33,342 nucleotides of DNA from Silene noctiflora (taxonomy: Eukaryota; Streptophyta; Magnoliopsida; Caryophyllales; Caryophyllaceae). The translations under genes and the position numbers were made by a program. Under the pieces are notes generated by a model. That model ran no database searches, had not been told where the DNA came from, and worked only from the letters and a program-made list of their open reading frames with translations. Where the stretch lies: contig VHZZ01000045.1 in assembly GCA_009801015.1 (NCBI GenBank), positions 358,973 to 392,314 on the forward strand, given 5' to 3'. Below, in pieces: positions 18,063-27,309 of this stretch. How positions within the stretch are numbered: position 1 is the first letter of the stretch; each line of letters opens with the position of its first letter.

Positions 18063-18471
18063 AATCGGGTCAACGGGTCGGGTTCGGGTCGGGTCTTTCA
18101 TTGATTTCGGTTACTTCGGGTCGTCTCGGGTCATTTCGGGTTTCAGGTCTATTTTGGGTTTGTTCGGCGGGTCAGTTTCGGGTAACCGGGTCGGGTTATT
18201 TTGGGTCGGGTCATTTTCGGGTCAATGAATAAGAGAAAAAGTCATTTCAAGTCTTTTCGGTTCAATTAGAATTATGTTTTGTCGGGTCATTTTCGGGTTG
18301 GGTGGTTTCAGAACAAGTCATTTTCGGGTCGGGTCAGTTACGGGTCAAGAACTCGGGTCATGTTCGGGTCGAGTCGGGTCTATTCGGGTTTTCGGGTCAC
18401 ATTTGGGTGATGTAGTTCGGGTCATTTCGGGTCTCGGGGTCAATCGGGTCGAGTTACTTTTGCCAGGTCTA
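18063..18471. mobile_element. hAT-type MITE rich in CGGGT motifs, truncated inverted copy
   Basis: This is the reverse complement of the element at 4606-4959 for most of its length, including shared non-repetitive stretches (CAATGAATAAGAGA, AATTAGAAT/GTTATGTTTTGTC, GGTGATGTAGTTCGGGTC). The right terminus TGCCAGGTCTA is kept. The left terminus expected to read TAGACCTG is missing, and no 8-bp duplication is found. The CGGGT-rich sequence gives spurious open frames on the + strand. Confidence 0.75.
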
Positions 18472-19190
18472 CATATCACTTAGTTTTAGAAATCGTTGAA
18501 TCTTTTAAAATTATCCGTCAAATTTGGTAATCCGAAATATTATGCCTGAACAATATAGTGTCTTTTGATCGATGAGAACTTAGCTCATTTCACCGTGGAC
18601 ATACTCCCAGACTTCCGGTGGACGAGTAAATCCCGTCCTTGGATTCAGAGCTATTTTCACCTCCAATTTTCTGGATATTAGAGAACAATTGTTCGACACA
18701 AAAGGGTTGGGAGTTGGAGCATCAAAGTTCTCCAAGCTCAGAAATCAATCAAAGAACTTTACAGTACACCTTAACAAAGTACAACTATGTATTTAATTAG
18801 TACTAATTAGTAATTATCATCATGGGTCATAATTAACTTGAAGTCTGCTCCAGAAAACTCTAAGATCAATGCATACCTTTGCAATTAAAAATTGGATGCA
18901 CCATAACCGCGAAAACCAGCACCCCAAAAAGACGATAAAGAGCTAAAGCATCAGGAGATGAACCAAAAGTCAATTAAGAATTCACAAAGTAGAGCATAGA
19001 TCTTAGTTCCTAAATTTACTGCCTATGTAAGTACCAAAGCCTACACCTATCGGGGCTATCGCTTCTCTTGTTTGATAATATACGGGTTGACATTTACCAT
19101 TAGTTACCGTTCTTTTGCGCCAGAGGACTCCGAACAGATAGAAAACAACAGACTATTATTCCCAAGGCTCGTTATTAGACATCAAAGCCC
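18472..19190. other. Downstream flank and likely 3' UTR of the SOSEKI gene
   Basis: No coding frame is visible. The part nearest 19190 should be the SOSEKI 3' UTR on the minus strand; I see no unambiguous poly(A) signal. Confidence 0.5.
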
Positions 19191-22100
19191 TTAGTTTTGG
19201 CTCCCGTTTTGAGTGCTGGTGGTACTAATGGAAGATACTTCTGAGGCGCGTTCTTTGGTGTTGTTTGGTTGTGCCTTTGGCCTCCTTGGTATGCATTTCG
19301 CTCTCACTCCGTCCACTTCTTTCCTGTCCAGCTTCAAATGAGCGCTCCTAAATTAAAACAAACCAAATGCATGTTAGAACACAACACACCACGCCACACC
19401 ACAAATTATGGGGAAAGGAGATTAAGAAAACATAATAGAAGTAAAAAAAGAAATGGTCATCGGAGATAGTAGTTAATTTGATCTCAGAATCGACAATCAT
19501 AATTGTGATCACTATTCACTAGTCATAATACGAGTAGGTAACTAGTAAGGACGCCAAATCTAGTACATTTCTTAAAATCTACTCCCGTAGTTTATACAAA
19601 TAAAACTTTTCTACGAAATGGCAATTTGCTGATCAACCAAACAACTGCTTAGTACCCAATATGAAAACCATAAAACGACGATAGAATATTCTAATAACAC
19701 TTCGCCGCACATGTAGATGTAAACAATCAAACCCGATCCCAAAGCAAAGTTAGTTAAGCAATGTTAAAACAGATAACAATGAACATGAAACTGATACATA
19801 GTAAGAAGGAATTTGCATGTGAATAAACAGAAAAACATCCTTGTCTTATGAATAATATAGCATGAAAGGTTAAAACTAGCAATCCATGTGATTTTCAGCC
19901 GACATGGGCCGCAAGCTCGTTCTTAGATCCCTGAAGACATCTCCCCTGAAATCTACACTAATTGTGGCTGTTTCCTTGCATGTTTTTTACCCCCTTTGAA
20001 ATCTACACTAATTTTGGATCCAAGAGCCAAGAGACATACACCTGTTTGTCTGTTACTTACTGGTGTAATTGATGGAGTATGACCTAGGTAGCACGGACAC
20101 TTCTCTTAATCAGCCGTCCCGTGTTCGACACCGTGTCGGATACCGACACTCGTCGGACATACGCCTAAACGTGTGGGACACCTATAAAGCCGTGTCTAAC
20201 TTTCTACTTTTACTCAGGCACGTGTCCGACGCGTGTCCTTGGTATTTGGGCACGTGTCCGACGTGTATCCTTGATATTTGGACATCATTTGGGATGAATG
20301 ATGTTCTTTAGACGAAAAATGAGATGTCGAAAGAGATTGATTAGAATATGAGTTTGGCTGGGAAATGAAAATGAGTTATAATCAAGGCTAAATTTTACCT
20401 TCACTTATTTAAATTTAATATCAAATATTTTTACAAAAATAAAATCGAACGTTTATAACAAAAAAACGTATATTTTATTAAATTTAAATAGCGTGTCCCG
20501 TGTCCTAAATTTCATGGGATGTCGTGTCACGTGTCCGTGTCCGTTTTGGTGCTACCTAGAGTATGACACAGTTTACTGTAATACTGTAATACTGGTACTA
20601 ATTACCTTCGCAAAAAACAACCACCACACGTGTTCATACATAGGTTACTGCAGTTAATTATTTAATTACCTTTATAAGCTACCGATCACATAATTTATAC
20701 TTTCTTTTTTTTTTTTAAATAAAATCTAAGTAATTTTATTAGAAGCTCATCAACCATACAAATTGCTGCCAAATTAGCAACCAAACAAATTTCTGCCAAA
20801 TTAGCATTGTCTAGAGCTCTAACTATATTGCAATACAAGATCAAATTTAATTAGCTTGATAGTTTATAATCCGTAGAATATACTTTCATACTAGAATAAA
20901 CTTCGTCAAAATATGCTAAATAACAGTGATAACCGAGAAAAAGTGCGAAAATGACCTATAGTAAAACTTCTCATAATGATATGTCACATATGTTTGTAAC
21001 TTCTTATTCTTAATACAGTATGGTCTAAGCAATAACTGCATGTTTGCATTCCAGAACCAACCCCAAAGGACAAAAATAACACCACTTCAACACAATCACA
21101 TTTAATGGGCTCTTTCTATTTACAAACAAAGTGTCTTACTTGTGACGGATAGTAATACTATTTACTATCCGTCACAAGCTAAAGACGGATAATGTCCTTC
21201 TCATAATAAAACAAGTGGGAGGACAAGTGGGTGGGAAATGGAGCATCCATGTTTGGTGTTACTTGCACATTGTGAGAGGGGCACTATCCGTGTTCAGCTT
21301 GTGACGGATAATGCTCGTCTTCAATGAGAATTTGTGATTTACAAATGAGCAAAAATAGGATACACAAGTTAAACATCACATCTCAAAACATGCAAAAATT
21401 ATATACGGAGTAAGTTGATAAAGAAATTAATCCGTACGTCCTAATCATTTGTTTACTTTTTTAATCCTTCGTGAGAGAATATTTCAAAAATGTGATTAAC
21501 AGCACATATTTACATTACATTAATAATTAATCATAAAAAGATAAGACTACAAAGAAGGGGTCAAGGCTAGCTACAATGATCAGCTGGATTCTTGCAAAAA
21601 AAATGTACGGAGGCTAAAATAGGTATGGTGGGACTGAGACAAACCCATAATCTAAAGGGTCAAAAGGGTGTTTTAGCTAAAAGTTTAATATTTCCCCAAT
21701 TTAGGGCGCATATTAATGTTCTATGTACTCTGTCATCATCACGTGAGACTTATTATTCCTGGAAGATAGAGAGTTTGCAGCTATTTCAAATGCACCAACT
21801 CATCATGGCTCAAGAGTCGAGCCAAAACGTTAAAACTCTAGGTTGTCATGAAACTTACTTGAACTAATTCACATCTTTCTAATTCTATTAAACCAATGCT
21901 TTATCTTGAGTTATGTGAATTAAGACGAAATGCGTCAGAATAGGATAAAACGCCGTCAAATGATATTTACACCGGATTTCTCTTTTCATTTTCTTAAGCA
22001 GTACCGATCACTATACAAAAAAAAGGGGTAAAGTCCACTTTCTATTTGTGAGACGGTAGTTAGTACCACCGAGTGACACTATACAGAATAGCTTTTACAT

Positions 22101-24375
22101 AAATCATGTAATATTTTAATCTATTATCGACAATGTAACCAAAAACTAACTCACATTAAGCATTGTCAACACATATAAGAGTTAATTATAGCACCAAACT
22201 CAAATACTCCGTATTACCAGTGAAAAACAGCTAAGGATCCTGTAAATTGTACAAACTCCTACACTACACCATGATGTCACAAAATGAAGTCTATGATTTT
22301 CCTACATCCAAATTTTCTATCCTACAATACGGCAAAGCTAAAAACAGAGAAGCACTCCCAAAATAAATAGGGTCAGAATTTCTGCAACAAAGAAAGAATC
22401 GTACCTTCAACCCTCGCAGTAACATACTGTACAAGTTTACAGTAGTACTAGTACTCTCCATACTATAATGAATATATTGATGTTCACACTTTTTATCCCT
22501 CAGAAACCAAACGGTACACATTCATTACACCACAACAGCTAAACAACACACTGTAACATCAAGTAAAGATGCAAACAGCAGTAAAGACAATGGTAAATAA
22601 ATAAATGCGAGACAATTATCTTAACCGAAAACTTAATATGATGGTGGACGCCAAACAAAACGTACACAATCAAAACACAACGGTAGATAAATAAATGTAA
22701 GACGATTATCTTAATCAAAAACTTGAGCTAATGGTTAACGCTAAACCAAACATACACATTCACAACATCACAACAGCTAAATAACACATTGTAAGATCAC
22801 CTAAGAAACATAGGGCGGTAAAAACAACGATAAATAAACAAATGTGACTCGACTATCTTAACCAAAAACTTAAGCCGGTGGTTGACGCCAAAGCGTTACG
22901 TACACATTTATAACACCACAACAGGCAGTCAACAGCTATAACACACTGTAACATCAATAAAACATACAAACAACGGTAAATGAACAAATGTGAGATTAGA
23001 GTAGTAATTTTACCTATCAGCATTGTAAGATGAGGATCTTTTGAGAGAAATAAACTGAGGATCTTCCTTGTAATTATTCTTGTTAGTCTCAATTAAACTC
23101 CCACTAAAATACTCCTTATCTTCTAATGCCATCTTTGCAAAGCCACTACCCACATCCTTCTTCTTTATCATAATAAAATCATCGTTATCATTATTAATCC
23201 CATCGCCATTATCATCACCTGCTGTCGTATTCCCGCCACGTGTGGACCGTGGTTTATAATGCGAGATTAATGACAATCCATGGTCTTTAACTGCAGTAGC
23301 CCCACAGTCTCTGAATGAAATCGAACCGCAGGAGATAAATGACATTAATACTGACGAAGCCTTCATCTTTCCCCCATTTGGGCAATACCCTGCCGTTTGA
23401 TCAACTGCTTCTGGAACCTGATCAATGGCCTGTGATGTCGACGACACTGCATTTCCGTTATTGTTATTGTTATTAATAATTAATCTTCCGTCAGCTTTCA
23501 TCAATGCCTCTAGTGTCTCAGGGCTAGAATCCGAAGGCGGAGGAGGTGAAATCTCGCCTCTGCTCAGCTCCATACTCTTCTCTTCCATTTCAATTTCCGG
23601 TTCCTCCTTAATAACCGCCTTTCTACGACGTCGTTTGTCGTCTGTTTGAGTTGACGCGTCTGCTGCGGCAAACTCCTGAGTCGACTCAGACTTGTACACT
23701 TTGTACTCGTGCAGGTCTATAGCTCCCCAAGACTGATTCCTCCGCCGATTATTCACTGCAGGTGGAACGGCATTACTAGTCTTGCCACTGGAAGACGACG
23801 ACGTTTCCGGAGATTTAGACAATGACGGTGAGGATAACGATAACGACGTCGTTTCAAGGATTTCGGAGCCTTTTAGCACGTACTCTCCGCCATGAACTGG
23901 ATGAATATAATCATTCTCCCCTAAATCATGCCACACATATCCACTCTTATAGCTCCTGTTTAATTTCATTATAAATTATCGTCAATCAGCTTAAACTTTT
24001 GATTAAAAAACCGATCACAATGAATAAACAAATGACTGAGACGGAAAGAGTAAGGAAAAAAAAGAGTTACCGTTTGGAAGACCAGGAGTAGTGAGAAGCC
24101 ATGGATTTACCGCGAAGGAGGTTTAAACGGTGAATAATGTCGCGAAGGTAAAGACCTTGAGGAGAAGAAAGAGGAACTTCCATGAAGTGAGGGTGTTCAA
24201 GTTGACCATTTCTAGAGAGATAGTAAACAACTGGAACAAATGCTCGTTTTTGTTGCTCCATCACTTTACCATTGTTGTTGTTGTTGTTGTTATCCATGTC
24301 TTCTTCATCTTGCTGGTTGCGGTTTTTGTGAAGTTGAAGCTGCTCGCTTCGTGTTTTGGTCAACGAGACCGCCAT
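19191..24375 (-). CDS. SOK: SOSEKI (DUF966) polarity protein, three exons
   Basis: Coding exons are 24071-24375, 23014-23955 and 19191-19347, giving 467 residues. Intron 1 is 115 bp (donor ACG|GTAA, acceptor AACAG|G). Intron 2 is 3666 bp (donor ATAG|GTAA, acceptor TTTAG|G). Both split Arg codons, R102 and R416. The DIX-like polymerisation domain covers about 47-134 (VPVVYYLSRNGQLEHPHF, SPQGLYLRDIIHRLNLLRGK, SYKSGYVWHDLGENDYIHP, EYVLKGSEI). The middle is low-complexity: Ser-rich 138-160, basic RRRRK, Asn-rich 263-268. Family motifs follow: CGSISF (311-316), KDHGLSLISHYK (325-336), FISLKRSSSYNADR (403-416), and in exon 3 VRAKCIPRRPK (430-440). SOSEKI proteins form head-to-tail polymers through DIX and mark cell corners and edges, recruiting ANGUSTIFOLIA. 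An Asn run at 29-35 sits before the DIX domain. Exon 3 was found by matching the family C-terminus and is in frame with consensus splice sites. Which of the five Arabidopsis SOK genes it corresponds to is not resolved. Confidence 0.93.
20084..20558. mobile_element. Mutator-type MITE with GTGTCC-rich interior, perfect 9-bp TSD
   Basis: GAGTATGAC flanks the element on both sides (20075-20083 and 20559-20567). Termini are CTAGGTAGCACGGACAC and GTGTCCGTTTTGGTGCTACCTA, short inverted repeats. The 475-bp interior is rich in CGTGTCCGACGTGT-like words, then AT-rich. It lies in SOSEKI intron 2. A decayed relative, with TATCCGATACTTATTTGTCG-type words, may lie near 28520-28660. Confidence 0.8.
21127..21336. 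mobile_element. Mutator-type MITE, perfect 9-bp TSD (copy 2)
   Basis: ATTTACAAA flanks the element exactly (21118-21126 and 21337-21345). It starts CAAAGTGTCTTACTTGTGAC and ends GAGAATTTGTG, matching copy 1 at 5544-5734 at both ends and through shared interior words (AAGTGGGAGG, ATTGTGAGAGGGGCACTATC). The 210-bp element is non-coding and sits in SOSEKI intron 2. Confidence 0.87.
22513..23000. repeat. Degenerate tandem repeat, ~148-bp unit, about 3.5 copies
   Basis: The word GTACACATTCA-like recurs at 22513, 22661, 22751 and 22899, spacings of 148, 90 and 148. Each full unit carries ACCACAACAGCTAAA, ACACTGTAACATCA, GGTAAATAAATAAATG and TTATCTTAACCAAAAACTTA. The second unit lacks about 58 bp. 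It begins just inside the SOSEKI intron 2 donor. Confidence 0.75.
24021..24052. mobile_element. Stowaway-family terminus inside SOSEKI intron 1
   Basis: On the minus strand this reads TACTCTTTCCGTCTCAGTCA and continues TTTGTTTATTC, a recognisable Stowaway end. It occupies part of the 115-bp intron 1. Only one terminus is seen. Confidence 0.5.
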
Positions 24376-25465
24376 TAATGAACAAGAAAAAGAATGTTAC
24401 AGAAATTTGTATGAAGCTTTTTTAGTTAAGGTTGATGGAAGTTTGGGAAGGAATTATATAGAGAAGAAGAAGAGGAACGTGGATTTCAAAATTTAGAGAA
24501 GTGAGAAGGTAGAAATGACGACAAGTGCTAAAAAACAAGGCATTATAATTCTATTTAAGCTTTTACGAGTACTACACATCTTACTACATAAATATATTTC
24601 TCAGACTTTTCCTGTCACTCCCTTCTTACTTCTACATAAATGTTTTCATTTGTTAAATTTGTTTGGTGGGTGAAATAGGAAGTAAAATAAATACTCCACC
24701 CCGCACTTAATAACATTAGCAACCTGTGTTATTCCAACAATTCGACTTACGGAGTAAAGCGTCGGATACAGTTATTTTGTGGCAATATTTTCTATCTTGT
24801 GGACTTGTGGTAGAAAGTAAGGTGTCAAAGGGTCATATCCTGTTAAGCACGTAACAGAACAATTAAGTGAAGTGTCGGAATAACATACTTAATAACATAA
24901 CATTAGAGTTTTTATGTTATTTGATAGTAAATAAATGAATTCTTTGTTAACATATTTATGTTGATGTAGTGATGTTAATTCTCTACGGTCCTAAAATTTT
25001 ACTCTAAATCCTACTCAATAGTTTACATTTGTCTTATTTTCCACTCACAAAAGAAATAGAATGTAGAAAATTAACTACTGGGACAAAGAGAGAGTAACAT
25101 AATTTGTATACAAACGAAGGAGTGGAAGGAAGTAGAAAACACATTTTGTATTACAGAGTTGAAATTGACTAAAAAAAAAACAATTCACCCAAATTAAATC
25201 TTCTCGATTCCTTGAAACTTTTGAAAATTATTTATTTGTGAACATGGAAAATGAAATCCCAAAACTCTGTCAATTACATATGAAATAAAATCTGCTAATA
25301 CTTTAAACTTTAAAAAAGAACGTATATATATTCTCCAACTCTCTCATTCGTAGAAACATCGGTTTTAATACATTTCATATCCAAACGTATGTTCCAAATA
25401 TGCAAGAGAGATTTAAAGTTTAAACAAATCATCAACATGAAATTAGTAGAGAAGTACATCTTTCA
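24376..25465. other. SOSEKI 5' leader, promoter and flank; no other gene seen
   Basis: AT-rich sequence with no credible frames. It carries the SOSEKI leader and putative TATA box at its start. Confidence 0.5.
24454..24463 (-). promoter_or_regulatory. Probable TATA box of SOSEKI gene
   Basis: The minus strand reads CTATATAATT about 80 bp upstream of the start codon at 24375, a normal core-promoter position. Confidence 0.5.
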
Positions 25466-25955
25466 TACTCCCTCCTAGAGTCCTCAGTTCATGGACTATA
25501 CATCTGAGGTAGTACCTCTTAATATCTATTTTCTGAATTTTATATTAAAGTTTTTGAGTTCTATTTTAAATATCATGAGTTTGTAGTATTAAATTCTTGA
25601 GTACATTTATTTAAAACATTAAACTAAAAAAAAATATAATATTACTCAAAAACTATATTTAAAAATACTAATATGCTCATAAATAATGTGCATATGCTCA
25701 AAAATTAAAAGATTGAGATACTACCTCAGATGCGTAATCCTTTTTCTTTAGAGTCCTAGTCACTTATTTCTTGAATTCTTCCCCCTTTCACTTTGCATAA
25801 GAAATAAAGAATTGATTTTGGACCACACAGAACTCTCTACCCCACATACAATTAAATTTAGACCACATAAAACATTTTAAAAAGGGAAAGAGAAAATAAA
25901 ATCCGACTAACTTCGGAAAGAAAAAAGGGAAGAAATAATTGACTAACAAAAGGAA
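25466..25955. mobile_element. Decayed Stowaway-like element split by a later insertion
   Basis: The left end TACTCCCTCC (25466-25475) is separated by a 264-bp insertion from AGTCACTTATTTCTTGAATT. The right side carries GGGAAGAAATAATTGACT and AAAGGAAC, a rough inverse of the left arm. The right end is approximate. Confidence 0.45.
25485..25748. mobile_element. Mutator-type MITE nested in Stowaway-like element, 9-bp TSD
   Basis: TAGAGTCCT lies on both sides (25476-25484 and 25749-25757). The arms share GCATCTGAGGTAGTATC / ACATCTGAGGTAGTACC in inverted orientation, with imperfect outer ends. The interior is AT-rich and non-coding. Confidence 0.7.
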
Positions 25956-25984
25956 CATTTATTTAATGCTTAAATTATAACTGC

Positions 25985-26955
25985 TAAAGGACAACTAATT
26001 ACCTACTTAAAGATAAAAATAAAGACAAATTGCAATTAGAGGGAGCATAAACAACCTAAAACAAGCATTCACATTCACAATTCAAACATAGTTTCCAAAG
26101 CTAATGACATTTGGAAGACAGAGTTGACTAAACGAGTATAACCAGATTAGTTTAAACTTTAAAAAGTTGACTGACACAAAACATTTGACTCTACTCACAA
26201 CTCGCGATGTATGCGCTGCTCAACGTCCCACAGGCCACACCAAATTATAAAAGATTATGTAAATCTAAGTTGCAGTTGGAAACTAGTACTAATCGACGCC
26301 ATATAAAAACAATCAAATGTGGACGCATAACTTTATCAGCCTAATTTAAAACCCAGGTCCCCAGCTACACGTGTTTGAGCCTTTAACTGAATGACTCTCC
26401 CGTTGACTGCCGTCCAGTGTTTGGATCGCTTGTACCAGTACAACTTATTTTCATTTATTAGTCTCCTGCTAAGAGATTCATGAAATCGTGTTCAAACTTG
26501 AGGGCTCATGCTGTCAACTTATACTCCTACAAACATCTGACCCGAGCATTCTCGCGGGTCATTGGATATATGGCCTGGCTGGTGTGTTCATGACCTAGTG
26601 AACCCGCCCAACATTTCAGGTCGACACGTGACTTAACAACCCCTTCAAAACAGAAAAAAAGCACAGTCAAATTTTTGGCTCAAAATGATCAAATTCAAAC
26701 CGAATCATGAATATAAAACTTTGCTTCAACTCGACTCAATTCACATTACATACATTTAAATCTTTTTGCAAGGAATTCTATTTTCAGCTTACTATAAAGC
26801 TCATAACATTCTGAAAATAGGCCATGCCCTAAAGGCCTAAACACAAAGACTTGACGAAAGTAATATTTTCACATAGCAAGTGACAAAGTATATTTCTACT
26901 TTGGCGAATTCATTTTCTAAAAACAATGGAATTAGTGCAGAATGTGAAAGAAAAA
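25985..26955. other. Intergenic; no gene seen
   Basis: AT-rich with no credible frame. A G-box-like ACACGTGA lies near 26626-26633; its relevance is unknown. Confidence 0.5.
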
Positions 26956-27309
26956 TCTCCTATATACTAAAAGATTAACACATCTCTAAATTCTCCCGCT
27001 CAAATTTCCCGCCTAAGTGATATTTTACTTGACAATATTTATTTCCTAATTAATTAGTCTTCACTATTTATATTTACTATTGAACAATATTTATCTCCTA
27101 ATTAATTTTGTAACATAAATCATGGTTTAACATTTATAATTGTTCCAACTTTTACAATACATAAGGCTAATAAAATATTTCCTTAGGATTATATATGCAA
27201 ATTTCTACTCTTTTTAAAATGAAGATAAACTGCATTTAGTTTAATTAATTGTCAAATTCTTTAATATTTGTATCTAAAATACCGTGCAATTACACGGGAC
27301 CTATACTAG
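26956..27309 (+). mobile_element. Non-autonomous Helitron (354 bp)
   Basis: The 5' end is TCTCCTATATACTAAAAG, preceded by A. The 3' end is CTAG (27306-27309), followed by T. A hairpin, CCGTG(caatta)CACGG at 27282-27297, lies nine bases before the end CTAG. 5'-TC, a subterminal GC hairpin, 3'-CTRR and insertion between A and T are the defining Helitron features. It is AT-rich and encodes no Rep/helicase. Confidence 0.85.

Larger units (their letters stand above)
19348..23013 (-). other. Intron 2 of SOSEKI (3666 bp, transposon-rich)
   Basis: This intron separates the CIPR-containing last exon from the rest of the gene. It contains two Mutator-type MITEs (20084-20558 and 21127-21336), a Stowaway-family fragment near 21437 and a ~148-bp tandem repeat (22513-23000) beside the donor. 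Open frames inside it show no family resemblance. Confidence 0.85.

Noticed and set aside
17980..18483. Two + strand frames rich in Gly, Arg and Ser (RVGSF, GSVSG)
   Set aside because: They translate the CGGGT-rich MITE copy and lack a proper start or homology.
22291..22521. Candidate third SOSEKI exon close to exon 2, with acceptor-like TTGTTGCAG
   Set aside because: Its translation does not resemble the family C-terminus, whereas 19191-19347 matches it in phase with consensus splice sites.
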